A stretch of 64,000 nt of DNA from Capra hircus (Eukaryota; Chordata; Mammalia; Artiodactyla; Bovidae). The DNA is taken from contig NC_030808.1 of assembly GCF_001704415.2 (NCBI RefSeq), positions 134,741,089-134,805,088 of the forward strand, given 5' to 3'. The notes below the pieces were generated by a model. The model searched no databases. It had not been told where the DNA came from and worked only from the letters and a program-made list of their open reading frames with translations. Made by a program: the position numbers and the translations under genes. Of the stretch, positions 1 to 11,518 are shown piece by piece. The first letter of the stretch is position 1; each line of letters begins with the position of its first letter.

Positions 1-1678
1 CTTTCCTTTCCTGCCTTATCCTTATCATTCTATTTAATATTCCCTTCAAATGGCCCCATTGTTCTGATGGAGCAATGTCAAAGCATCTGATACCATGGAG
101 GAAAGTACTGTATATAGCAGATATATGTGATGGCTTGGTAGGCATCCAATATTAGATCTGAGGACAGATTTATGGTAGAATTGATCTCTTTTCAGTCATG
201 TGTGACACTCTGTGTCCAAAGATTGCTGATTTTTGAAGTTGAATTAACAACATGTACTCAGTCTGATACTTGTTGCAGTCAGTGTGTGTTTTTTGTCAGT
301 GCATTTTATATACAGTAATTGTACACTTGGGGACTTTTTTTAACTGTAGTAGAATAATATTGCCATAATATAAAATATTGTGACATAAATATAAATATTA
401 TTAAGATCTTTAGGTGATAGTTTACACTGAAGAGTTATTAAAAAGACCCCTTTAAAGCTCACTTGTATAAATTTATTAATCAGATCCCTGCCTCTGTCCT
501 TTGCCTCTCTCTGTTCAACATGCCACCACTGTGCATCCAGTAAAGCTTTTTTATTTTATTTTTTGTTTTGTTTTAACAGTGATGGATGTGATTTATTGAT
601 AAACTGATTACTAATAAAAGTAAGTTTTATACTAACTTCCTTACAATTCAAGTAGGTCACAGAATGAAGAAAACAAAGCAAATCCCCAGTCCTTAACCTC
701 TAAATGTTACATTTCCTTCCAGCTTACCCGAATATACAAATATATGAATGACTGTGTATGGAGCTATACCATTAAATTTACTTGAATAGTGTTATTTTTT
801 TTCTTACTTAAATGTTTACTTATCTAATTAGAAAAAATTAAAGAACCATCAGTTTGAAATTAGAGCAGTTAACACAAAGGGGCAACAAACTAAAAAAAAA
901 TCAAATGGCTAAAAATAACTCAGTTATAAAAGTATAATTTACAGTATCGTTTATCTCAGTAAAAGAAACAAAACCCCTAAATGTCTTTCCTTCTAGATAA
1001 GACTGTTTTCTCTGCAGAAAGGAAAAAAAAAGCGACTAATGATTTGCAACTATAATCCAATATAACTATTATTTACCCCAGCAGCATCTAAAAATATATG
1101 AACCACACAGCACAAAAATCTCCCTTTAGAAAATTATTGTATTAGTTAAGGTGTTTATTCTTGCTGTGAAGTTAGTTTCATTTGTATAGGCCACAAAAGT
1201 TTAATTGGCACATTTTACTTAAGAATAAGACAGAGTAAGTCATTCTTCTTTTTAAAAATTATGGGATATTCCATTTTCAAAGAACCATCCCAGATACTTT
1301 GTTCATTATATCAGTGTTCTACCATAAGCAGTCAGGCTTTTTAAATGATTACTAAGTATCCAAGTACCTAAAGTTTTATCAATGCTGTGTAAACTGTTAA
1401 CTTCTTTTGAAGATATGTGTACATTTATAATATGATACAATTTTGTACTGAAGAATTTTTTTTTTAAAGATAACCTACAGTACATATAGTTAATTTGCCT
1501 CACAGAACTTAGAGATACAGTGTAAACATTTAAGAACCACAACAGAGTCCATTGTGGTTCAAACTTGAATGAATATTTTCTTGAACCTAGCACAGAGGTT
1601 ACTGGCTCAAGACCATGTTCCAGAGTGGCATCAGCACCGGATTCTCTTGTAAGACTCTACTTCTTTAAAAAAGAGCAC
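1..1678. other. RYK intron, unique AT-rich sequence
   Basis: No exon, RNA gene or clear mobile element was recognised. There are T-rich runs near 547-575 and 1448-1466. Intron status is inferred from the RYK exons downstream. Confidence 0.5.
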
Positions 1679-1688
1679 ACTTGGTTAT

Positions 1689-1902
1689 GTTGTTACTCAG
1701 TCGCTAAATCATGTCCAACTCTTCTGCGACCCTTTGGACTGTTGCCCACCAGGCTCCTTTGTCCATGGGATTTCCCAGACAAGAATACTGGAGTGGGTTA
1801 TCGTTTCCTTCTCCAACAGATCTGCCCAACCTGGGAATTGAAAGTGCATCTCCTGCAATGGCAGGTGGATTCCTTACCACTGAGCCACCAGGGAAGCCCT
1901 AT
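1689..1902 (-). mobile_element. Bov-tA SINE with target-site duplication
   Basis: Reverse-oriented tRNA-Glu-derived ruminant SINE. It ends on the + strand with TGAGCCACCAGGGAAGCCC, the complement of the SINE 5' head, and contains the AATACTGGAGTGGGTT block. It is flanked by the 10-bp direct repeat ACTTGGTTAT at 1679-1688 and 1903-1912. Confidence 0.88.
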
Positions 1903-1964
1903 ACTTGGTTATACATGGCTTTTATCCTTGAGCTACAGTTAACGCTACAAATCCTTCCCACCCT

Positions 1965-2064
1965 CCCAATCGAAGTTAGTCTTGTGGAGATGTGTGCCTT
2001 CTCTGAGCACGTTCCCCAATCAAAGTTAGTCACATGGAGATGTGTACATTGTCTGAGCGCTGTT
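1965..2064. repeat. Two-copy tandem duplication, 50-bp unit
   Basis: Each unit begins CCCAATC(G/A)AAGTTAGT and continues to TCTGAGC, offset by exactly 50 bp. Identity is roughly 75 percent by eye, so it is an old duplication. The surrounding stretch to 2296 is otherwise unassigned. Confidence 0.6.
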
Positions 2065-2296
2065 CAGACAGTCCTTGGTTTTCTAGCTCTGATGGAGATC
2101 TCAAAGGCGCTCAGAAGTCTGTGTGCTTACATTCAGACCAGGATGAACTTCATGAATGCCACTTTCCTCCATTAGTGACAGGCCACAGATTCCAAAGTGT
2201 ACATGCCAAGCATCTAAATGATTATCTGGTCACTTGACAAATCCCCCTATGAGTCAATCTTAAGTTGATGAGATGTAATTTTTGTTTACCTCAAAG

Positions 2297-2606
2297 TTCA
2301 GTTCAGTTCAGTTCAGTTCAGTCACTCAGTGGTGTCCCACTCTTTGCGACCCCATGAATCGCAGCACACCAGGCCTCCCTGTCCATCACCAAATCCCAGA
2401 GTTCACTCAGACTCATGTCCATCGAGTCAATGATGCCATCCAGCCATCTCATCCTCGGTCGTCCCCTTCTCCTCCTGCCCCCAATCCCTCCCAGCATCAG
2501 AGTCTTTTCCAGTGAGTCAACTCTTCACATGAGGTGGCCAAAGTACTGGCGTTTCAGCTTTAGCATCATTCCTTCCAAAGAAATCCCAGGGCTGATCTTC
2601 AGAATG
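2297..2606 (-). mobile_element. BovB 3' fragment, younger copy in a nested pair
   Basis: It begins on the + strand with the TTCAG repeats typical of the reversed BovB 3' tail. It runs through the C-terminal RTE region and breaks off near 2606. The same C-terminal region starts again at about 2669, so two copies are present. Confidence 0.8.
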
Positions 2607-2668
2607 GAAATTTAGAGTTGAGTTGCTCCCAATCAAAAAAAATAATAACAATAATAGATACCTTCATA

Positions 2669-3674
2669 TCAGGTAGCCAAAGTAATGGAGCTTCAGCTTC
2701 AGATTCAGTTCTTCCAATGAATATTAAGGTTTGATTTCTTTTAGAATTGACTGGTTTGATCTCCTTGCAGTCCAAGAGACTTGCAAGAGCCTTCTCCAAC
2801 ATCACAGTCCAAAAGCATCAATGCTTTCGTACTCAGCTTTCTTTATAGTCCAACTCTCATATCTGTACATAACTACTGGAAAAACCATACCTTTGACTAT
2901 ACAGACCTTTGTCAGCAAAGAAATGTCTCTGCTTTTCAATATACTGTCTAGGCTTGTCATACTTTTTCTTCCAAAGAGCAAGTGTCTTTTATTTTCATGG
3001 CTGCAGTCACCATCTGCAGTGATTTTGGAGCCCAAGAAAATAAAGTCTGTCACTGTTTCCATTGTTTCCCCATCTATTTGCCATGAAGTGATAGGACCAG
3101 AAACCATGATTTTAGTTTTTTGAATGTTGAGTTTTAAGCCAGCCTTTTCACTCTCCTCTTTCTCTTTCATCAAGAGGCTTTTTAGTTCCTCTTCACTTCC
3201 TGCCATTAATGTGGCATCATCTGCATATCTGAGGTTATTGATATTTCTTCCGGCAATCTTGATTCCAGCTTCTGCTTCATCCAGCCTGGCATTTCATATG
3301 GTATACTCTGCATATAAGTTAAATAAGCAGGATGACATTATTCAGCCTTGATGTACTCCTTTCACAATTTTGAACCAGTCCGTTGTTCCATGTCTGGTTC
3401 TAACTGTTGCTTCTTGACCTGCATACAGATTTCTCAGGAGGCAGGTAAGGTGGTGTGGTATTCCCTTCTCTTTAATAATTTTCCACAGTTTGTGGTGATC
3501 CACACAGTTGAAGGCTTTGGTGTAGTCAGTGAAGCAGATGTAGATGTTTTTCTGGAACTCTCTTGCTTTTTCTATGATTCAGCAGATGTTGGCAATTTGA
3601 TCTCTGGTTCCTCTGCCTTTTCTAAATCCAGCTTGAACACCTGGAAGTTCTCGGTTCACGTATTGTTGAAGCCT
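2669..3674 (-). mobile_element. BovB (RTE) LINE fragment, reverse transcriptase region
   Basis: Read on the - strand this is the BovB ORF2 from the reverse transcriptase core to the C-terminal domain, broken by stops and frameshifts. The frame at 2802-3206 contains LKLNIQKTKIMVSGPITSWQ and KITADGDCSHENKRHLLFGRK, both typical of the region after the YADD motif. Its 3' end is missing where the younger copy sits. Confidence 0.85.
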
Positions 3675-4694
3675 GGGTATACAAATTACATGTCATTATT
3701 ACTGCCTTCAAGTATGCACAAAAACTTTCATCTTTTAGCTGAAGGGTTTTCTAACCTTCTAAGCAAGCATCTTTATTTACTTGGCTTAAGTCAGTCTCCA
3801 AGAATAACTAGGAATGAAAGGTCAATGTAGGTCATTGCTGTGTGGCCACTATCATGAGGGTAAACTGTTCAAGGATTCTTTGATGGATTGAATGAATACC
3901 CAGATATGAAGAGCCTCAGATACCACGGTGATTTAGATTTGATCTGTCTTCTGTGGGAAAGACCTGCAGGGAGTAAATCCAGTCAGTTATATCATCCCTG
4001 TTCACCACATGCAAGGAGTCCAACGTTTCAAGCATGGAGAGCGCAAAAAATGCAATAGTCAGTTGCTCACCCCAGCCCTTGCACCTTAGCTCATGGGAGC
4101 GTGGGTGACCACAGGCTGGCAGGAGTGGAGACAGTGCCAGGTGGGTGGTTGTGCAGCCCCCCTGAGAGTGCTTCCCAGCTCCACAGTACCTTTCCGCAGG
4201 ACCAGCCTATGTCACACACTCACTGTGGCCATCAGTTACCTCCTGCAGACAGCGCTGGAAGCACGTGGTGGTCCCATAGGAGATCTAGCCGCTCATCCTC
4301 CATGGCTGCCATGCTGCTGCCAGTAAAGCTTTTTTAAAGTAACATAATTTTATAGATGTATGTTTCAGCTGTGGTTAGTTGGAAAGGGGTTAAAAATATG
4401 TCTGAAAAATGAAACTTGGTAGAATATTATAACTTCAAAAATTGGACATTAAAAAAGGGGTATATATTAATAAAACCTATACCTTGAATACAGCATAGTG
4501 TTAGTTTTGGAAGTTTGTGAAAATTTAGTTAATGTCAATGAAAATTGAGCTAACTCAAGCCTCCACTTCCAGGAATGTTACTTCATGATATTTTGATCTT
4601 CAAAGTGAACTCTTAAAAGAACTGGTAAAGAGAGATCCAGACTCCTTCCCTGTGGTTTTCAGAACTTCCTGTCCCTTATCTTCTTGTTTTATCT
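3675..4694. other. RYK intron without assigned elements
   Basis: Mostly unassigned. About 4030-4330 is clearly more GC-rich than its surroundings and carries short overlapping + strand frames, but no domain was recognised. It ends in CCAGTAAAGCTTTTTTA, a 17-base string also present near 537-553, which suggests a shared old repeat. Confidence 0.35.
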
Positions 4695-6590
4695 GTTGTT
4701 GTTGTTCAGTCCCCCAGTTGTGTCCCACTCTTTGTAAGCCCATGAATTGCAGCACGCCAGGCTTCCCTGTCCTTCTCTACTTCCCAGAGTTTGCTCAAAC
4801 TTGTGTCCATTGAGTCGATGATGCCATCCAGTTATCTCATTTTCTGTCAGCCCCTTCTCCTTCTGCCCTCAGTCTTCCCCAGCATCAAGGTCTTTGCCCA
4901 TGAGTGTGCTCTTTGCATCAGGTGGCCATAGTATTGAAGTTTCAGCTTCAGCATCAGTCCTTCCAATGTACATTCAGGGTTGACCTTTTTTTAGGATTGA
5001 CTGGTTTGATCTCGTTGCTATCCAAGGGACTCTCAAGAGTCTTCTCCAGCACCACCGTTTGAAAGCATCAATTCTTTGGCACTCAGCCTTCTTTATGGTC
5101 CAGCTCTCACATTTGTACATGACTACTAGTAAAACCATAGCTTTGACTATATGCACCTTTATTGGCAAAATGATATCTCTGTTTTTAAATATGCTGTTTA
5201 GGTTTGTTGTACTTTTTCTTCCCAGGAGCAAGCGTCTTTTAATTTTTTGGCTGCAGTCACCATCCACAGTGATTTGGAGCCCAAGAAAGTAAAGTCTGTC
5301 ACTGTTTCTATTTTTTCCCCATCTATTTGCCGTGAAATGATGGAACCAGAGGCCATGATCTTCATTTTTTGAATGTTGAATTTTAAGCCAGCTTTTCCAC
5401 TCTGCTCTTCTACCCTTATCCAGACGCTCTTTAGTTCCTCCTTGTTTTCTGCCATTAGGGTGATGTCATCTGCATATCTGAAGGTGAAGGTGAAAGTTGC
5501 TCAGTCGTGTGTGACCTGATGGACTGTAGCCTGCCTATCTCCTCTGTCCATGGAATTCTCCAGGCCAGAATACTGGAGTTGGTAGCCATTGCCTTCTCCA
5601 GGGGACCTTCCCAACCCAGGGATGGAACCCAGGTCTCCCACATCGCAGGTGAATTCTTTCCTCTTTACCATCTGAGCCACCAGGGAAGCCCAGCGTATCT
5701 GAGGTTATTGATATTTCTCCTGGCAGTCTTGATTCCAGCTTGTGATTCATCTAGCCTGGCATTTCTTGTGATGTAATCTGCATATAAGTTAAATAAGCAG
5801 GGTGACAGTGTATAGCCTTGACATATTCCTTTCCCAACTTGGAACCAGTCTGTTCCATGTCTGGTTCTAACTTTGCTTCTTGACTTGCATACAGGTTTCT
5901 CAGGAGGCAGGTAAGGTGGTCTGGTATTCCCATCTGTTTAGAATTTTCCAGTTTTTTGTGATCCACACAAAGTTGTTAGTGTAGTCTGAAACACAAGTAG
6001 ATATTTTTCTGGAATTCCCGTTTTTTCTGTGATCTGACAGATGTTGGCAATTTGATGTCTAGTTCCTCTACCTTTTCTAAATCCAGCTTGTACATCTGGA
6101 AGGTCTCAGTTCATATACTGATGAAACCTGGCTTGAATGATTTTGAGCATTCCCTTGCTAGCCTGTGAAATGAGCCCTATAATGTGAAAGTTTGAACATT
6201 CTTTGACATTGTCCTTCGTTGGGGTTGTAGTGAAAACAGCATTTCCAAGTTGTCACTGCTGAGTTTTCCAAATCTGCTGGCATATTGATCTTCTTTGTAC
6301 AGTACTTCTGTGTATTCTTTCCATCTCTTCTTGATCTCTTCTGCTTCTATTAGGTCTTTACTATTGCTGTCCTTTATTGTGCCCATCTTTGGATGAAATG
6401 TTCCTTTGATGTTTCCAATTTTCTTGAAGAGATCTGTTGTTTTCCTCTATTTCTTTGTATTGTTCACTGAAGAAGGCCTTCTTGTCTCTCCTTGCTATTC
6501 TCTGGAACTCTTCATTTAGTTGTGTATACCTTACCCTTTCTCCCTTGCTTTCAATTCTCTCCTTTCTTCAGCTATTTGTAAAGCCTCCTT
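4695..6590 (-). mobile_element. BovB LINE, left arm of an inverted pair
   Basis: Antisense BovB running from the 3' tail near 4695 through the reverse transcriptase region to sequence 5' of it near 6590. Matching peptides include MASGSIISRQIDGEK and MDGDCSQKIKRRLLLGRK on the - strand. It is interrupted by a Bov-tA at 5482-5692, and many stops show it is dead. Confidence 0.85.
5482..5692 (-). mobile_element. Bov-tA SINE nested in BovB
   Basis: Reverse-oriented SINE from GTGAAGGTGAAAGTTGCTCAG to GCCACCAGGGAAGCCCA. It is flanked by GCATATCTGA (5472-5481) and GCGTATCTGA (5693-5702), one mismatch apart. BovB sequence continues across the site. Confidence 0.88.
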
Positions 6591-6600
6591 TGGAAGGCTT

Positions 6601-8141
6601 TCCAAATTTGGAAGAACCAGTAGTGGCCACAGGACTGAAAAGGTCCATCCTCATCCCAGTTCCCAAGAAGGGCAGTACTAAAGAATGTTTAAACCTCTGG
6701 ACAGTTTCACTCATCTCCCATGCCAGTAAGGTTATGCTCAAAATGCTTCGTACTAGGCTTCAGCGTTACGTGAACTGAGAACTTCCAGATGTCCAAGTTG
6801 GGTTTAGATAAGGCAGAGGAACCAGGTGTCAAGATTGCCTACATTGGCTGAATCATAGAGAAAGCAAGGGAATTCCTGAATAACATCTACCTCTTGTTTC
6901 ATCAACTATGCTAAAAGCCTTTCACTGTGTGGATCATAGCAAACTGTAGAAAACTCTTAAAGAGATGGGAGTACCAGATCATCTTACCTTTCTCCTGAGA
7001 AACCTGTATGCTGGACAAGAAGCAACAGTTAGAACCTTGTATGGAACTACTGGTTCAGGATTGAGAAAGGAGTACAAGGCTGTTTATTGTCACCCTGTTT
7101 ATTTAACTTGTACACAGAGCACATCATGAAAAATGCCAGACTAGATGAGTTACAAGCTGGAATCAAGTTGGCCAGGAGAAATACCAACAACCTCAGATAT
7201 ACCGATTCTAATGGTAGAAAGCAAAGAGGATCTCAAGAGGCTCCTGATGAAAGCGAAAGAGGAGAGTGAAAGAGCTGGCTTAAACCTCAATATTAAAAAT
7301 CTAAGATCACAGCATCCAGTCCCATCACTTTGATGGCAAATAGAAGGGGGAAAAGGCAGAAGCAGTAACAGATTTCCTCTTCTTGGGCTTTAAAATCACT
7401 GCATATGGTGACTGAAGTGAAGTTCAGTTGTTCAGTCGTGTCTGACTCTTTGCGACCCCATGGACTGTAGCCTGCCAGGTTCCTCCATCCATGGGATTTT
7501 CCAGGCAAGAATACTGGAGTGGGTTGCCATTTCCTTCTCCAGGGGATCTTCTCAACCCAGGGGTCAAATCCGGGTCTCCTGCATATGGTGACTGCAGTCA
7601 TGAAATTAGATGATGACTGATTCTTGGCAGGAAAGCTATGACAAGCCTAGACAGCATGTTAAAAAGCAAAGACATCACTTTGCCTACAACATCTGTATAG
7701 CTCTGGTCTTTCCAGTAGTCACGTATAGTTGTGAGAGTTGGACCATAAAGAAGGCTCAGCACCGAAGAATTGATGCTTTCAAACTGTGGTGCGGGAGAAG
7801 ACTCTTGAGAGTCCCTTGAACTGCAAGGAGATCAAACCAGTCAATCCTAAAGGAAACCAGCCCCGAATATTCATTAGAAGGACTGATGCTGAAGCTGAAG
7901 CTCCAATACTTTGGCCACCTGATGCAAAGAGCTGACTCATTGGAAAAGACCCTGATACTGGGAAAGATTGAAGGCAGAAAGACAAAAGGGCGACAGTGGA
8001 TGAGATGGCTGGATGGCATCACCAGTGCAATGGACATGAACTTGGGCAAACTCCAGGAGATGCTGAGGGATAAGGAAGCCTGGCATGCTGCAGTCTATGG
8101 GGTCATGAAGAGTCGGACATGACTTGGCAACTGAACAACAT
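6601..8141 (+). mobile_element. BovB LINE, right arm of an inverted pair
   Basis: Sense BovB, 5'-truncated within the reverse transcriptase region, running to a 3' end with GACTTGGCAACTGAACAACA. The frame at 7886-8122 carries the conserved C-terminal string LKLKLQYFGHLMQRADSLEK and the RWLDGIT motif. A Bov-tA interrupts it at 7415-7580. Stops and frameshifts show it is inactive. Confidence 0.88.
7415..7580 (-). mobile_element. Bov-tA SINE (truncated) nested in BovB
   Basis: Reverse SINE lacking its tRNA-like head, flanked by a perfect 14-bp direct repeat GCATATGGTGACTG at 7401-7414 and 7581-7594. The perfect duplication suggests it is younger than its neighbours. Confidence 0.9.
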
Positions 8142-8149
8142 TCAGATTA

Positions 8150-9590
8150 TCTGCTTCTTGACTGAGCTTTGAGAATTCTTATCTTCCAAAGAATTTGTCT
8201 ATTTCATCTGAGTGTCTAAACTTATTGAGAAAAAGTTGTTCATAATATTCTCCTACTACTTAACACCTGTAAGTAGTAGTATCACCTTAATGATATCACC
8301 TTTCTCATATATTATATTGTTAATTTATAACATTTATTTCCTTTAATCTGGCAAAAGATTTATCATTAATGATATTCTCAGAGTTAAGAATTGTTTTCAC
8401 TAATTTTTCTGTTTCATGTTTCATTGACTTCCATCTAATCTTCATTATTTACTTTCACCTACTTACTTGGGGTTTAATTTGTTCTTGTTCTAGTTTCTTA
8501 AGGTGAAAGTGAAAGTCACTAATTTAAGACTTTTCTTCTTTTCTAATATTAATGTTTAATAGTATACATGCAGCATCCCACAAATTTTGAAATGTGTTTT
8601 TATTTTCATTCAGTTATAGTAAGTACTCTGTAATTTTCCTTTTGATTACTTCTTTGACATGAGCTATTTGGATGACATGTATTATTTAGTTTCTAAATAA
8701 TTGAGGATTTTCTAGATTTCTGTTTTTGATTTCTAAATTTAATTCCATTGTGTTCACAAAACCCTGCTTTGCATGAATTAAGTCCTTTAAATTTATTGAC
8801 TTCATCATGGTCAAGAATATGGTCCACCTTAGTAGTAAATATTCCATGTGGACCCGAAAATACACATTCTGTTGTTGTTGGATGGAATGTTCTATAATTG
8901 TTAGTTAGATAAAGATAGTTGATACTGTCTTTCAAATCTATATCCTTAACTGATTTTCTGTTTTATCAATTACTGCAAAAAGAGCATGGGAATATGTTCA
9001 GTGATCTTTTTAAAGGATTTAAGCAATGAAAAAAAAAAGTTGTACATATTTACCCATGCAGTTACCATGTCTGGTACTCTTTGTTCCTCTATTAGAGCCA
9101 TATTTCAATTTGACATTATTGGTTCCTATTGGACTTCCCTTAGCATTTCTTATAGTGTGTATCTGCTTGTGATAAATTCTTTCAGCTTTTTTATTTCTGG
9201 AAAAGGCTTTATTTCTCCTTCATATTTTGAAAGATATTATAGCTGGGTATTTCTCATGCAGTAGATGTTGAAGATGTTGCTTCACTGTCTTCCCCCTTGA
9301 GTGGCTTCCAGTGAGAAAGTATCCTGGTTCCTCTGTATACTCTGTATACATTCCTCTGTAAACATTCTTTTTTCTGGCAGCTTTTAAGATTTTCTGTTTA
9401 TCAGTAGTTTTGAACAATTTGATTATATTCGGTAAATTTCTTCATGCTTATAGTGTTTGAGGTTTGTTGAGCTCTTAGAACTGTTGTTTTATAATTTTAA
9501 TCAAATTTGGAAACATTTCAGTAGCTATTTCTTCATCATTTTTTCTGTCCACTGTCCCCTGTCCCATGTCTCCACTGCATGTTTTTGAGG
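8150..9590 (-). mobile_element. Old L1 (L1M-type) fragment
   Basis: Antisense L1 sequence recognised from blocks such as TTTGTCTATTTCATCTGAGT near 8198, GCATCCCACAAATTTTGA near 8572 and TTCTGTTGTTGTTGGATGGA near 8868. Divergence is high and no open frame of note remains. Confidence 0.7.
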
Positions 9591-10914
9591 ACCCCACTTA
9601 CAAATATATTCAGCAACCTGAAGTTGTCCCACAGGTCAGTGAGAGGTCCTTCTTTAAGAATTTTCCGTATCTTCTCCCTCCTATCTGTTGCTCTAATTCC
9701 ATCTCAGATACCTCCTCCTATGCCAAAAGTGTACCTTTACCTGGACTTCTGGGCCCATTGACCTGTCATTGCTTAGACCTCTCTTCCAGTAATCATATGT
9801 CCAGTTTCTTTGTCCCTATTGCTTCCTTGCCTAAAACCCAAACAAACTCAATAAAAGAAAACACAGTAAAACCTGTCTTGCTCTTACCAGCCCATTAAGG
9901 TACAATCCTTCCGCTCCTCATAACTGAACTTCTTCAAAGTGTAATCTACTTATTGTCACCACTTTCTCATCTCCCACAGGGCCATGACAATCGTATCTAT
10001 CTTTACTGATGTACTAAACCTGCTTGTTTAAAAGCCCCCAATGATTTCTTCATCCTTTCTGACCATTGCAGGTATATTTAGAGACTAGAATCTCCTTGAA
10101 ATTATTTCCTTCCTTGGTTTCTGAGACACAGCATTCTCTGGATTCTCTTCTTACTTTTCTGCTTTATTTCACTGTTCATCTTTCCTTTCTCACTAACTAA
10201 AAGTCAGCATTCCCTATGTTCTTCTCTTGGCTTTCTTCTCTTTCTATTTGCTTCTTTATACCTCTGAGAACCATAAGCTCTCTGTTTATCCAGTCACCAC
10301 TCTCATGAAGCTGATGTCCAATTTACAATATCCTGCTTCTCTGTCTTTCTAGAAGTCCAGACCTACACTCCACCCATCAGTATCTTGAACTCAACATGCC
10401 CCATAGCAAATCAATCATGTTTTCCCCCAAAACCAGACAGTCTACTTGTTGTCCTCAATTGTGTTGCATCTTCACAGTGCAAAGATTATGCTGACATTTT
10501 CAGAAACATGGGCCCTGGGTACAAAAGCACAGTAGATATCTATGCAATGTATCTGATAGTTAAGAGGGACACCTTAGGCCACAAAGGTCAATGAATAAAT
10601 CATTTACTCATAAATAACAACTGTAGTCGAGGGAGCAGATGGGATCTCCAAAGGGAAGTCTGTGGGAGTGAGACAAAGAGAAATATGAAGATTCAGCATG
10701 GAAATAGAGGGTAGAAGAGGACAGTGTGAGGCCCTCTGAGATCCTTTTATATAGTCAACTGTGCAGCTCTCCAAGGATAAGACTAACACTGCTGGGTGTG
10801 AGTGATCTTAAATGCCCCAAAGGCACATGCCCATGTGTGTGCACAAACACACGTTATCAACTTCAGTTCTGTAAATATGGAATACCTGCTAAAGGAAAAT
10901 AATTAGGACAGAAT
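9591..10914. other. RYK intron without assigned elements
   Basis: No repeat family or exon was recognised. The open frames are short and show no domains. Confidence 0.4.
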
Positions 10915-11020
10915 TCCCCCACTGCCAGTGGAGGTGATAGAATTCCAGCAGAGCTATTAAAAGATGATCATCTTTTAATCTCAAAAGATGATCATCTTTT
11001 AATCTCAAAAGATGATAATC
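10915..11020 (+). repeat. BovB remnant with palindromic 24-bp tandem repeat
   Basis: AGTGGAGGTGATAGAATTCC near 10927 matches the BovB reverse transcriptase region (compare 47722-47741). It runs into 24-bp units of AAAAGATGATCATCTTTTAATC plus TC at 10959-10982 and 10983-11006, with a partial third to 11020. The first 18 bases of each full unit form a perfect palindrome. Confidence 0.65.
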
Positions 11021-11048
11021 TGAATACCCATATCTATTTAAAAGTTGA

Positions 11049-11163
11049 TTTTTTTTTTTTTTTTTTTTTTTTTTTGGCCACACCGTGTGGCTTGCACTGT
11101 CTTGAACCTAGGCCTTCGACAGTGAAAGCTCAAGAGTCCTACCCACTAGATTGCCAGGGAATT
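11049..11163 (-). mobile_element. CHR-type tRNA SINE with poly(T) run
   Basis: A run of 27 T (11049-11075) is followed by GGCCACACCGTGTGGCTTGC and ends GATTGCCAGGGAATTTC. This is the reversed structure of the cetartiodactyl CHR SINE with its A-tail. Confidence 0.8.
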
Positions 11164-11331
11164 TCTCCAAAATTTAATTTTTAGTTAAAAGCCTGCCCCA
11201 AAAGAAAACTTTAGGTCTGTATTAAACTGGGGCACTGGTGAATGCCTTGAAGCATTTAAGGAAGAAATAATACAAATTCTATACAATTTCCTTTAGAAAG
11301 TTGAGGAATACTTTCTGTTAATTCGTGCTGG

Positions 11332-11518
11332 GGCTTCCCTTGTCACTCAGCTGGTAAAGAATCCGCCTGCATTGTGGGAGACCAGGGTTCGATCCCTGGG
11401 TTGGGAACATCCCCTGGAGAAGGAAAAGGCTACCCACTCCAGTATTCTGGCCTGGAGAATTCCATGGACTGTATAGTCCATGAGGTCACAAAGAGTCGGA
11501 CACAACTGTGCGACTAAC
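11332..11518 (+). mobile_element. Bov-tA SINE
   Basis: Sense SINE from GGGGCTTCCCTTGTCACTCAG, through the B-box-like GGTTCGATCCC, to AGAGTCGGACACAACTG. It is followed by a short duplicated CTAATAACTCATTCTCA, two copies up to about 11556. Confidence 0.88.

Noticed and set aside
1711..2175. 154-codon + strand frame
   Set aside because: The first half is a translated antisense Bov-tA SINE. Similar peptides recur wherever this SINE occurs.
2297..2322. Direct repeats of about five bases that might suggest a CRISPR-like or satellite array
   Set aside because: These are the TTCAG tail repeats of BovB 3' ends, seen also at 43730 and 49171. There are no spacers.
3348..3830. 160-codon + strand frame
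   Set aside because: It is an antisense translation of the BovB reverse transcriptase region. Equivalent frames appear at other BovB copies, such as 47916-48179.
11332..11420. tRNA-like sequence with GGTTCGATCCC box
   Set aside because: It belongs to the tRNA-Glu-derived head of Bov-tA SINEs. It lacks a complete cloverleaf and recurs at many loci here.
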